Source: Tubulanus polymorphus
Taxonomy: Eukaryota > Nemertea > Palaeonemertea > Tubulaniformes > Tubulanidae
Assembly: GCF_964204645.1 (NCBI RefSeq)
Contig: NC_134029.1
Coordinates: 9,290,850-9,354,849 of the forward strand
Direction of reading: 5' to 3'
DNA length: 64,000 nt
Position numbers and translations under genes: made by a program. Shown here piece after piece: positions 48,001-64,000 of this stretch (position 1 is its first letter; each line of letters opens with the position of its first letter). A model generated the notes under the pieces. It was not told the origin of the DNA and searched no databases. It worked only from the letters and a program-made list of their open reading frames with translations.

Positions 48001-49789
48001 TCCTGTTGCTTTCTCAAAGAACATCTCATATCACACCTATGGCATCATAGGCCTTTAAGGATTAGCATTATGGGGATAGCTTTATTTTTGCGGTCAAATT
48101 GCAGATTAGCAACTTTCATATGAGTGATGCAACGATTAGGTCACATCACAAATCAGTGTCAGGCTCTGAATTTCTCTAGGAATTCAACACACTAATGTCT
48201 ATTTCAACCTGACTTGAGAGCATTCCGGGTGGCCTAGCTCAGTCAGTTTTGGTAGTACATACCTGATAAAGGTCTTACGTACCAAACTTCAGTTGGTAGG
48301 CATGGAGACATATTGTTAAACTTTCAAATCATGGAGTCACTTCTCTTCATTTAACCCCTTTCAGTGAAGACTTTTTGCATATCCTTCAATACAGTTTCAA
48401 ATGAATTAAAAAATGGTGACTTAGGTCGACTGCCAGCCCTTTCTGGTCCTAATAAGACCTTTATCAGGTATGTACTATCAAAAATGAGCGAGCTAGGCCA
48501 CCCGGAATGCTCCCAAGTCAGGTTGAAATAGACATTAGTAGGCGATGTTCCAACACTGGACAGTATGATTTGGGCCATTTTTTGTTTCGAGATTGGCAAA
48601 AGCTTTTCACCAGATGCCATATTGGATTTGGTTATTTAATTCATTTGGAGATTTCTTAATAACATTTGTTGAAATGATTGAAGGTCATCCATGCAATTTC
48701 ATTTACGGCCCATCACATTTCCATCAACACTTGGGTTACTTACATATTAGCTTACTACTTTAATTGTCTTTATCGTGGTAAAATCTGATGAGAAAATTTC
48801 ACTTATTCATGATCATATTTATTGGAGCATTTGTTTCAGCAAATATCAGTGACAATACTGCTTTTTGAATCATCAAATCCAACTTTTGGCCTCCATCCAG
48901 TATTAAATTTTTGACAATCTGGAGTCGAGATAACCTTGCATCATTCAAGTCATTTTGACTCATTTGAACTACTAGGCCTACTAACTAATGTCTATTTATT
49001 AATTGATGAGACCTGTTTTTCTGGGATATTTTGCTTACTTTTTGGGGTACATACCTCATTTATGTCTTAACAGAATGCCAAAAATCGCGGACAACAACGG
49101 AATATCCGATTTATTTCCAGTTCTGTACCAATTAGATGGATTGGCAAAAAGACTCCTTAAGTCCAATTGAATGAGAGAGAAAATCCTCCATTTTGTCAAA
49201 TTTCTTGAATTTTTACATTGTCACCATGCCTACGAAATGAAGTTATTTTTCTTGTGGGGTCTCAACAACTAAATCAGGGTGGCGTAGGCATGGTAACAAT
49301 GTTCAAATCCAAGAAATTTGACAAAATGGAGGATTTTCTCTCTCATTCAACTGGACTTAAGGAGTCTTTTTGCCAATCCATCTAATTGGTACAGAACTGG
49401 AAATATATCGGATATTCGGTTGTTGTCCGCGATTTTTGGCATTCTGTTAAGACATAAATGAGGTATGTACCCCAAAAAGTAAGCAAAATATCCAAGAAAA
49501 ACAGGTCTCATCAATTAATAAATAGACATTAGCACTTTCTAAAAGTGATGGTTCTCATGAGGTTAAGCAGAGAGAAACGTCGTCAGATAAGCATGAGTCA
49601 GAACGACGTAGTACGGCATCTACAGTCGACATAACCTAGGCCGTACGACTTATTCATTACGTCGTCGACGTAGTCCGTCGTACTCGTAGTCAACATCTTT
49701 TTTTTACGGAAAAACAACGTCATTCTTACCACAAATATTAAACCCAGTAACATCACCACAGCACGGGAAGTAAACGAACACACACCCAT
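36012..49789 (-). CDS. Tetraspanin, TSPAN3-like
   Basis: Seven coding exons on the - strand: 49730-49789, 47479-47670, 45499-45573, 43666-43767, 42339-42506, 42160-42243 and 36012-36110. All introns are GT-AG and phase 0; the product is 259 aa. TM1 spans exons 1-2 (MGVCSFTSRAVVML onward), TM2 ends exon 2 (SIVIAAGVFLFIVGIVACV), TM3 is exon 3, and TM4 spans exons 6-7. The large loop has CCG at 146-148, PTSCC ending at 173, and Cys 179 and 201, so six cysteines. Sequons are at N124, N151, N165 and N193. The C-tail PYENIQ contains a Yxx-hydrophobic sorting motif (Y247). The DW...W loop and exon 3 wording are closest to TSPAN3, but orthology is not proven. It organises membrane protein complexes at the cell surface and in endosomes. 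Confidence 0.95.
36474..37534. mobile_element. Pearl/Helitron-like element A (tetraspanin intron 6)
   Basis: Begins ACTAGGGGTCTAGGGACACC, with a CCACTTGAGAAGTGG hairpin. It then carries four tandem core units starting at 36549, 36700, 36853 and 37017 (151-164 bp apart), each opening CAAYGCCCCCTGGTG. A unique 3' part ends in AAGTCCCAAGTGGGCTAAAA. Start and end match element B at 42634-43511, but the microsatellite before the 3' hairpin is missing. Non-coding and non-autonomous. Confidence 0.78.
36549..37140. repeat. Tandem core repeats of element A, about 153 bp x 4
   Basis: Each unit reads CCCCCTGGTG, CCAATGACCTTGAAACTCAC, AATCATAGAA, then a TTTGCAATTGAT-like stretch and AAATACTAAGTTATTCTACT. 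Drift among units is moderate. Confidence 0.88.
37651..37922 (+). repeat. 272-bp direct repeat, left copy
   Basis: Nearly identical (a handful of differences) and equal in length to 41626-41897. It starts ATTGGACAGGTATTCATTC and ends GGGTCATCTCC, where it joins truncated DIRS sequence directly (CCCGGCTTTGACTCGG). Confidence 0.92.
37916..39213 (-). pseudogene. DIRS pol fragment: RT and part of RNase H (copy 2)
   Basis: 432 codons on the - strand, ending at the truncation point. Includes the N-terminal extension overlapping gag (MPVGELARNFNNRV...), open here and closed by a stop in copy 1. RT motifs are intact: SLDLKDAYFQVPI and VYLDDWLIV. RNase H stops after VFTDASHQGWGAHL, so it lacks three of the four catalytic residues. 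Confidence 0.88.
39080..40409 (-). pseudogene. DIRS gag, broken (copy 2)
   Basis: Two - strand frames, 39504-40409 and 39080-39526, together match the copy 1 gag apart from the replaced segment around 39540-39563, which shifts the frame. The N-terminal extension is at 41015-41287 in yet another frame. Confidence 0.85.
41015..41287 (-). pseudogene. DIRS gag N-terminal, Cys/His-rich segment
   Basis: From an ATG at 41287 the - strand reads MPPPPKGQHRGGEGCGHLFG, then HDSCASCRR and NPCKICDVW, a Cys/His cluster that could bind zinc. It ends VSRDSSVSADVP before a stop; the downstream gag is in another frame, so it is broken. The same region appears, decayed, at 641-720 of this window. Confidence 0.7.
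41491..41618. repeat. DIRS copy 2 terminal repeat
   Basis: AAGATGGCGGATTTCGCCGG to GGGTACAGTACTCGAC, nearly identical to 20441-20568. About six outer bases are missing before the 272-bp repeat begins. Confidence 0.9.
41626..41897 (+). repeat. 272-bp direct repeat, right copy
   Basis: Partner of 37651-37922. Beyond it the sequence continues into what looks like the intact host locus (GGTACCAGTTGC...), including the rest of a MITE. Confidence 0.92.
41741..42018. mobile_element. MITE-like element with short TIRs
   Basis: Starts AGCCGCGATCTCACA and ends TGTGTGATCGCGGCT, giving imperfect inverted ends of about 15 bp. Inner AATTTGGCCC and GGGCCAAATT also pair. Its left half is included in both 272-bp repeats. 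A related copy in the opposite orientation begins at 44939. Confidence 0.6.
42708..43235. repeat. Tandem core repeats of element B, 154 bp x about 3.5
   Basis: Regular 154-bp spacing. The units are homologous to those of element A; the last is cut short after CATAGAACACG. Confidence 0.9.
43437..43460. repeat. GGAC/GGACGAC microsatellite
   Basis: Six near-perfect GGAC units with one GAC interruption, immediately before the terminal hairpin of element B. Confidence 0.9.
44939..45125. mobile_element. Second MITE copy related to 41741-42018
   Basis: AGCTGCGATTACATCTCTTG, GGCCAAATTTTAGTAA, CACTTGATACTAAAC-type and CATGGGCCAAATTTGAGAC segments match 41741-42018 in reverse complement and in order. 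The far end is not clearly defined. In tetraspanin intron 3. Confidence 0.5.
45927..47048 (+). repeat. 1.1-kb direct repeat, copy 1 (tetraspanin intron 2)
   Basis: From TTTTTTTGACGCCTTATAAA to GGCGTCAAATAATTT and ATTTTCTTGTT, it aligns end to end with 50524-51710 at high identity. It includes a LINE-tail-like AATTCAATNCTTTATTGATCC stretch at 46529 and, antisense, a short peptide LFDACEKMKNFWDKLMW that resembles the Cys/Trp end of some LINE ORFs. Near its ends TGACGCC and GGCGTCA are inverted. Confidence 0.85.
48192..48538. mobile_element. Foldback element 1 (tetraspanin intron 1)
   Basis: 347 bp. Arms of about 95 bp start CTAATGTCTATTTCAACCTG and include GGTGGCCTAGCTC and GTACATACCTGATAAAGGTC; the right arm is their reverse complement ending TAGACATTAG. 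It shares ends with the element at 48985. Confidence 0.75.
48985..49532. mobile_element. Foldback element 2 (tetraspanin intron 1)
   Basis: 548 bp, almost entirely two arms of about 250 bp (48985-49238 and 49284-49532) around a loop of about 45 bp. It begins CTAATGTCTATTTATTAATT and contains GGGTACATACCTCATTTATG. Ends and the CATACCT...GTCTTA block are shared with foldback 1, so both belong to one family. Confidence 0.85.
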
Positions 49790-50523
49790 TTTCGTCCTTA
49801 TTATTGTCGAATCAATCACGATAATAACAGGAACCTTTGAAAAACAGGACGATTGCTTTTCTGTCCTTTAAATCACAATAATAATTTGACTTATGACTAT
49901 CGGGATGCCCGAAATGACGTCATTATCATGTGATGGTAGTCCTTTTTTCGTCGAAAGATGGCGGTAGTCCATTTAACGTTCTTATCTTAGTGAAATAAAC
50001 ATCTAGCCGAATCTAACGAACAATTTGTAGGATTTGTAGATTTGTATTTATTGTTTTTGAACTTCAGACAAAATTTGATTCTAAAGCACTGATGGATTTA
50101 TGTTGTTAAAAGGTTAGGCTATTGATCGGAGTAGTCCGTTTGCCGTACAAGATTAGATCCACCATCCTCGCTTGCCAGGGCCAACTTCGGTTATCTGGAA
50201 CCTCGGCACTCGGTTTAGTGCCGAATAGTGGCGGATCCAGACCGAGGGTCTTTTTTCAACCGATTGACCAGCCAATTTTTCTGAAATATTCGTCATAAGT
50301 GGCCACAAACACGAATAAGCGTGCAAATTGTACTCATGGTATGTCGGGCACGTGCGCCCGCGGGCCCATTTGAAAATAATGAAGGAAAGGATTCTGAGCA
50401 ATCTAAATTTCTCGGCCGCAAAAATAAGACGATCTCATCAACTACAGTGACTTGATGTCATCGTCAATGTACTGCCCCAAGAGAAATCAGAGCAGGGAGG
50501 TGAGCGCTGTCGAATTCTACAAC

Positions 50524-51710
50524 CGATTTTTTGACGCCTTATAAAACGTTACCATTATGAAACCTAAACAATGTTAACCATTCAGCGTCATTTTACAAAC
50601 GACAGCCGTAAATCGATGTGCAAAACGTCACAGGTCTATGTGTACACAAACAAGCTATCTGGCAGAATATTATTGACATAGATGTAGAATGGCTTCCTGT
50701 GATTATATAATGACCTATATTTGAACGTCGAAATGTTATATTGCATTGAATATCATTAGAAGACGTATTGTAATAGTAAAGGATGTATGATTATACCAGA
50801 AGCGGCAGGCATAAATAGAAATGATAAGTAAATCGGATTATTCGGTTAGATGGCGGATGTATAGGCCTACACGATTTGGAAGTCTGATATAAAAGTCAGA
50901 CCCTGACGTGGGCATGCCGGTGGAATGACGAAGCTATCTACGATGTGCGTAGGGCCGACGTGAATTTCATCAGCGGCTACAAGCGGTCAATATGAAAATG
51001 TGTAAACATATAATTTCAATATTCAAACGTTTTAGAAAATATGTTTGATATTAGGAGTATGCAGGTTTCGTGAGATTAGCAATTTATAATAGCATAGCTG
51101 TCATATACGGCTTCGCGTCCTCTGATGGCAGTTGTATTAGGTGACAATTCAATTCAATTCTTTATTGATCCTTATTACATTGAAATTCCGGGATAAAATT
51201 CCCAAATTCAATAAATACAAATTTTAGAATAAATTAATACAACATACATGACACACGGGTAATTCATACAGAACAACATAAGCATATTATTTTAAATGAC
51301 AATGTCTACTTCAACCCACCCAGACTCAAGACTCTAGGATCGAGTGACAGCCACTAAACCCGTGGCACGGGCCGGCTGGCTAGGCCACACGATATGCTCG
51401 AAGTCATGATGAAGCAGACATCAGAAGGGCTCTTTCTTCGACCATGGAGGCTATGAAGTTGCAGACCAGCTTAGAGGCATAAGTAAATGAAGTCGGTCGC
51501 AAGTTCGCGATCAATTATTGAGAATTTTCAATAAAAAAATTACTACTAGAGTCGAAGACCTGTATCATCTACCCAATCGCCAAATCTCATCATTCCCCAA
51601 ATTTCTTAAAACTTCGATTTCAAATTTGCAATTCCACATTAGCTTAGCCCAGAAATTCTACATTTTTTTCGCAGGCGTCAAATAATTTTCTAAAATTAAT
51701 TTTCTTGTTG
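50524..51710 (+). repeat. 1.1-kb direct repeat, copy 2 (upstream of tetraspanin)
   Basis: Homologous over its whole length to 45927-47048, with small indels (for example an extra GCAGGTTTCGTGAG near 51060). It lies about 0.7 kb upstream of tetraspanin exon 1. Confidence 0.85.
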
Positions 51711-54700
51711 TATATTTGACGGAATTGAACCAAGATTGAAATTTGTCAAATGCATCAAAAAATTGTAAAATTCGAGAAGCGACACACTCCCGACCCGCAT
51801 CCCTACAGCAGGTGATAGCTGTTAGATTATCGAACCCGAACATAACGGAGACTCGGACTGGGATCATGCACTCAACACTCTCGCAGGCCGCGTCGACTGA
51901 CGAATATCGTTGACCACGCGTCAAATCGAAATGATCGGCCTTAGCATCCCTCACTTGGATTTAGAAGAAAAAATGTTGCCATTGATCAAGAAAATTGTGT
52001 TCAACAACAAATTTTTTGGAAGGCACTTTGAAAGAAAATCACCGCACTGTAAGGTATGACGGGCTCAGTATCCGCCCACGATATGCTATAGCACCCTGAG
52101 ATTTCCGCTTTGCAAGCACAGGATAACTACGTAAAAAATCCTTAAATCGACCATCAGGAACCAACGACGAGAAAACGTTCTTAAAACTTCAAACCGTAAA
52201 TTTCACTTTATTTTCTTCGATATATTGGAGAGACGAGGCTGGACATCCAACCCGCTTAAAAGCTACAACTCGAAGATCTGATTTCTTTCAACAAATTTTC
52301 AACCAGGATACTATTACATAAGACACCAAGGGTGGCAGAGACCAGAAGGCAGTCATCAAAACAATACAAACAATACAAACTGACTGACACTTCAAGTACA
52401 TTTCTAAAACAAACAAACAGTCCGACACTCCAACAAAACTGACTGACAACCTGCCCCATTAGTAACATCAGGGAACTTCCCTGGTAACATCAATGAAAAT
52501 AAGACAATATTTGTAAAATAAGAAATAGAAATCATAAACTAGACCTAAAAAATACTCTGTTAATTTAGACTAAATTTAGTTAAATATCTACGCTGTAATA
52601 ATGCTTCTGACCTTAAATTGTATTCATTTAGTCTTTACTTGTATCGGGCGGACATCAGAAATGAATAACATTGAATTCATTTCTCAAATGAAAACAATCA
52701 TGAAGGTTACACGGATAAAAATTCGTATTCCATCAAATATCATCGCGAATACAATGCTGATATCACGACGACGTTTCATCCGTTATAAGTCAGATTTGTA
52801 ACCCCTGTTTCGCTTTTTATAATTCGCCCAATTGATTAATATGAATAAACTAACATAAACTAATGTTGATACCTCAGCAGATAGGCTCAGTCGATGATTC
52901 TCGATCTTATAAGCAACGCCATTAGCTTATGAGTACTAAACTGTGGTGTTATTGTTCAGCAATATGAAAACACTGAGATTCTGCCAAATAAAGTTCAATC
53001 GTCTTGAGAAGAACCTAATACAAGATCAATTGCATTTGGATACAACAAATTGGTTTCCTCTCGGTAGACCTATCCACGTTACTCTACAACCTGAATTCTG
53101 TTTTGAGCCGAAGTCCGTTGACCCTATCAGGTGCCTCTATTCCGAGCATGAGCTAGAACCGATTGTCTCCGAAAAATAAATTGAGCTATCTAACGAAATT
53201 CGCTGAATATACGTGTTTCTCATGGTTATCCAGGAAGAAAGACACTCTAAATATTTGGATGGATATATGAAAGCTGTGGGTACTGGAGTGTGTAATGGGT
53301 AGTGTAGTGTGATCTGTGTGCATTTGTGGCCAGCACACAGATCACAATGTTCAATGGGGTTTGGTCCAGGATTTTCAACAGCACGGAAGTAACGTGTAAT
53401 AAATGATGACTTGAATTGCATGACTACCTACCACCCCTCATTATTGTTGGAAAACTAAACGTTCGGCACTGACTAAAAATTTGTAATAACATTTTAGAAA
53501 TGGCCAGAATTTTAACTTACGTTCTATCTCATTTTTATTTTACAATTGCGATTGGTATAATTTTTTTTAAACGGCCGTTAAGGCTTCATGTTCCGTCTGC
53601 AATTCACTGCAAATAGTTACGCAACTACGCACATTTCAGTGTTTTGGCAGCTGTACACTCAATCGGCACCGTTCGTGACTAGCTTCACTGTGGAATTATC
53701 ATTAATTAACATCGCCATATCACATCATCAACTTATATTGTGCCTTAAAACCCTAACAGCCGAAATAATTGAAATGCACACACGATTTCTATCATTGAAA
53801 ATTGAGAGAGTGGCCATGTTTGTGTGCTTCGCGTAAATCCCGCGCTGTGGCGCACCCGCGCGGAGTGGGGCCGATACGTCAAGTGTTGGTGACAGTTTTT
53901 GGTTTGATATTTCATAACTGTTATCTGATTTGGCAGAATCCAATTAAAATGTATGGGCCCTCTATCAACAACAATAGATTATGTATTTCTGCCATAGCGG
54001 CCTCTTTACGGGCCAGTGGAGATACCGGGGCGGACCGGTTCAGGGGATTGAGCCCGCGTTGTGTGTATTGAAGAACGTTTTCGGAAAATGTTTATTAAGT
54101 TTTATGGCAGATTTCTTCTCAAATGACACCAGAAACTTATCAAATGCCCGGTATTACGGGGTTAATGAGAAAACTTTAGGGGAATATTTAAACGTTGTCT
54201 ACCAGTCTACCCATTGAATTGGCCGGGGAATGCCAGCAAACTATTCAAATTTCGTTGGGTTGCATGGTACCCGTGTCATATCCCTCTAGTGTGTGAATGG
54301 TCTAAATGTTAGATACAAATGATCGGTCATAGTCCGCATATCAGGAAACGGTAAAGGAGGTTGGTATAGGACCAACCTCTCTTTGAAACTAACCCCAATT
54401 AGTGCCCGTATCGGTAACCCTCTTAACCATATCCCTGCATGCTACAAACTGTCACGACAAAACAGATACAGTCAATGTCTCGACAGAATCGATGAAATCA
54501 TGAGGCCACACAAAGAAATACCCTAGTTTCTCAAGAAAGTAAAATGCCGCCCGCATCATAAAAAAGTTCATAAGAATTTAAAAGGCCAAAATGCGCTCGC
54601 CCGCATCGGCAAAGCATCAATCGTCTTTTTTATAGGAAATTAAAAACCCGCTCGCCCGCATGGCTGTATAATGTGCGAAAGTGTTATTTTCTGCGGGCGT

Positions 54701-56600
54701 TTAGATGCTCATTCTTCATTTCGAGGAAGCGTGAAAAGCGTGAAAATTGCGAAAATAATTGTTTCTAAATGTGACGATATAGTTTGATTTTATAGGTTTA
54801 AGGAGCTTCTTAATTCGAAGATTTTTGCATATGGTTCTACTTGCATTACATGTATTTGTTTGGTATTGGTAAAAAAACTTCCCTCCCGCCTATCTTCTAT
54901 AAGTCTCAGGTTGAGCTTTTTATTTCAACTTTTTCATTTGAAAAAAAGCAATAAAAACAAAAATTCGGCGCCCTCGTCTTTTCCCAGAAACAAATCTGAT
55001 GAGACCTACTATTTCTTTGCGTGGCTTTAGTTTATTTATTCAGCCTAAAATCCATATAAGATATGCTCATTGGCTTTACATCATATATATATTTAAAAAG
55101 CGAACATTAATTAATCAAAAGCTGTGATGAACATATGGGTTTTGAGATTCGATTTAAAAACATCGAATGAAGGACTCGATTCAATTGGACCATGGACGTA
55201 TAAACTAGTTTATGTAGTTTATACGGCCATGATTGGGCTAGGCAAATTATTCCAGAGTACTGGGGCAGAGTACGCAAAGGCTCTATGCCCGGCTGAGACA
55301 GACAAGATTAACGCGGGGAATGACAAGAATCCCTTCTTATTCAGAAGGGTACTGCGGTTACACAAAGGAGAGTGAGCAAGAGGTTTGTTGGCGATGGAAC
55401 ACTCTCAGGTGCAGATCCAGGAGGTAAATTAACTTTAAGGGGAGCACTCATGAAAGGACAGACGATCCAGGGCATTTGGGGGTGCATGTAATTTTCAAAA
55501 ATGAACCCCGCTAGATGCATTTTAAAGGCATCTCGATGTCGATGCTAATACACAATCATCCATTTTCAGGCAAGACAACAGAGAGTTGTTACACTATCGA
55601 TTTTTTTTTTCAAACAACATATAAATTTGCACCCATGACAAAATTAAATAACTCGCACTGATGATCCTTAAGCTTCGCTTATAGACAAATAACAACAGAT
55701 CAGTTTTGAAATCTGAAAAAGAACCGATTCTTTTAAACAGGCCCCTACATTTTTACATTTGCACCAATGGAGAAAAATTAACAGCTAGCCTTAATAGACA
55801 AAGGAATCAACCATTTGACATATTCAAAACTCATGATGTTCATTTCAGCTAGAATTTCCTAGTCACAAAGGATAAGTTTATAGATACAGTTCCATAGTCG
55901 TGCGTTAGAGTTAATTCTGAGTTAAAATTAGTTTATTTTCAATGAATTAACTCGGGAGTCAAATCTTAACTAATTGTGGAACTGCCCACTGGTCCTTGCG
56001 CAGATTTCGTGACCTATGCAGGGATTATTTTCCATTTAGTTAACTCTTGGAGTTGCCACAACACAAATTGTTTCTCTTTTCGATGAATTTCCGCGTGTTT
56101 TCTCGTACGTATTTGAGAGGATTGAGTCCTGTGTGTGAATACCTTTTTTGCAAAATGCGCAAAAAGGTTTTTTCCTGACACACTCTTACGGAGCACGTAC
56201 CCCGGTGCTCCCAAAAATCCGGCCCTACTCTACAGGCACTCCTTTCTTAACCTATATCACGATTAATGCGATTAATCCGTCGGCTGTATAGCTCGTCAGT
56301 TAATTAGATCGGTTAAATACGCAACTGATCGCCGGAACACTTGTTTATAAATCATTATAATTAATTATTAGGGACTTAATCGTAATTGAATCGTAATTAA
56401 GTCTTAATTGCCCTTTATGAAACCGCCTCTGTGAAATTGTGTTTTGGTGGCAATCATTTTAAATTCCTGAATAAACTTTTGTTTTTGATTTGATACCGTT
56501 GACCACACGTCACGCGATACTCAACTTACTCGGAGCAGTCCTTTCAAGTATCCACAATAAATTGGGGTTCTCACGGATAGCGCACGCGGTCCAGCGACCT
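51711..56600. other. Intergenic interval before the ATP synthase gene
   Basis: I see no gene that can be supported. Open frames here are short, have no recognisable family and lack splice context. Around 54.5-54.7 kb the phrase CGCCCGCAT recurs three times in about 120 bp. Confidence 0.5.
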
Positions 56601-56601
56601 T

Positions 56602-56614
56602 GGCGGCCATTTTT
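56602..56614 (+). promoter_or_regulatory. YY1-like motif / candidate promoter of the ATP synthase gene
   Basis: GGCGGCCATTTTT, 66 bases before the ATG, matches the core GCCATNTT of YY1-type promoter elements often found at transcription starts of mitochondrial-protein genes. A local rise in GC (56570-56680) supports a start site nearby. Based on a single motif only. Confidence 0.4.
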
Positions 56615-56679
56615 TCTGCACAGTAACACTCACTCTTACAAGTCACCGGTAGCGGGTCGAGAACAGCAACTACCACAGC

Positions 56680-63029
<6,350 letters not shown>

Positions 63030-64000
63030 TGACACTCATAACGATAGGAATTCATAGTAAAATTTATTAAACGTTTCATGCCAGGGGAACAATGTGCTCG
63101 TGTATATTATATACTGACTCCTCCTCTCTTGAATGATCTAATAATAAAAAGTAAATTGTTTTTGTGTTAGATTTGAAATATTAGTGGGTGACGTTATTTA
63201 TTAAGTGACTAACACGACTTGAGGTTTCTTTAAAAAAAATCCATCATTGATTGATTATTATAAGTGTACATTTGCCACAATAAAATTAATATGTCAATTG
63301 TATCTGTATTGTTGTTGGTAGTTTTATGAGTGGATTTCAGCGCGAGAGACGTTGGCTACAAGAAAGTATATCGACCTTACCTTATTCAACATCCTCACTA
63401 TTGCCAGCAAAACTATACAGTACAAAAAGCCAATGCAATGGTTCTAAGAGTTGACTTGTCATTGTAGTGAGGGGTTCTGAATAGGGGCACAGCGGGTTCT
63501 TATTTAATCAGGTTATAGCAGGTTTATTTTTCCCTGCAGAGAAAATCTGGGAATTCTGACTTCGCGGAATAACATTACCATAGGAGGTTCCACTGTAGGT
63601 AACCCTAAGGATATCTCGTGATTTCTTAATCAGGGAATGTTTGTGCAGGGGTATTAATTAAATATCAGGAAATCTTCACTTTTTATTCTGTAAGAACCCT
63701 GTCTTAGGTAATAGGTATGTTTCCTTGGGCCCAGCTTTTCAAAGCTGATCTTGACTAATTCATTTTAAAATGAGGGTCACCATTAGAAAATTTTTGTGAA
63801 GCTGGCATCCTCATGGTGACCACTGACCTGGAGTACTCTGGATAATGGATATATTGCAACATTTTAAACCAATAGGTGCGATTCAGGAATATTTTGTTCA
63901 ACAATGGAAAAATCAAGGAATATGTAAATGGATGGAAAGTAGCCACCCGATAGTGAAACCCTTGCCTAACTAGCACAAACTGAGGGCTGGTTAAGAATTA
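63030..64000. other. ATP5F1A 3' UTR and downstream sequence
   Basis: No further coding region. AATAAA at 63143-63148 is the likely poly(A) signal; another AATAAA-like site lies near 63280. A MITE end (GGAGGTTCCACTGTA) occurs at about 63583-63597. Confidence 0.5.
63143..63148 (+). terminator. Probable poly(A) signal of ATP5F1A
   Basis: AATAAA, 114 bases after the stop codon, gives a short 3' UTR typical of a highly expressed housekeeping gene. Confidence 0.65.

Noticed and set aside
55124-55375. 83-codon + strand open frame
   Set aside because: No family, no splice context, and the nucleotide sequence looks like repeat-derived DNA rather than a gene.

Overview
This is a stretch of nuclear genome from a metazoan, most likely a marine invertebrate. 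Genes are split by GT-AG introns of about 0.3-6 kb, non-coding DNA is AT-rich, and much of the window is decayed or nested transposon sequence. Tandem-core elements resembling the 'pearl'/Helitron repeats of molluscs, plus DIRS retrotransposons and MULE relics, favour a lophotrochozoan (mollusc or brachiopod-like) animal. This is inference; no species can be named.

Three host genes are clear and complete. (1) 28.9-32.0 kb, + strand: five coding exons of a FAM81A/B-family coiled-coil protein of 404 aa. (2) 36.0-49.8 kb, - strand: seven coding exons of a 259-aa tetraspanin closest to TSPAN3, with introns swollen by transposons. (3) 56.7-63.0 kb, + strand: nine coding exons of mitochondrial ATP synthase subunit alpha, 555 aa, with Walker A and arginine-finger residues intact. 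FAM81 and the tetraspanin are convergent, with facing poly(A) signals near 33.8 and 34.1 kb. The tetraspanin and the ATP synthase gene are divergent, about 6.9 kb apart. A small spliced gene (7.5-8.5 kb, + strand) with a SAM-like exon and a zinc-finger-like exon may be real or the remains of a larger gene.

The first 25 kb is mostly a transposon graveyard: a DIRS fragment (0.6 kb), integrase-like, DDE_3, Ty3/Gypsy-like and MULE fragments (2.5-13.4 kb), and a CR1/Jockey-like LINE (14.2-20.9 kb). The LINE is interrupted by an almost complete 5.2-kb DIRS element that shows the inverted terminal repeats and the internal complementary region of that order. A tRNA-like sequence follows, split by a 1.39-kb inverted-repeat element with a 9-bp target duplication, then a foldback element with arms of more than 400 bp.

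The tetraspanin introns hold a second, 3'-truncated DIRS copy between 272-bp direct repeats, two pearl/Helitron-like elements with ~154-bp tandem cores and a terminal hairpin, two related foldback elements, and one copy of a 1.1-kb repeat whose other copy lies upstream of exon 1. No CRISPR, operon or prokaryotic feature is present. I found no unequivocally new biological system; the most unusual items are the nested and duplicated transposon structures.
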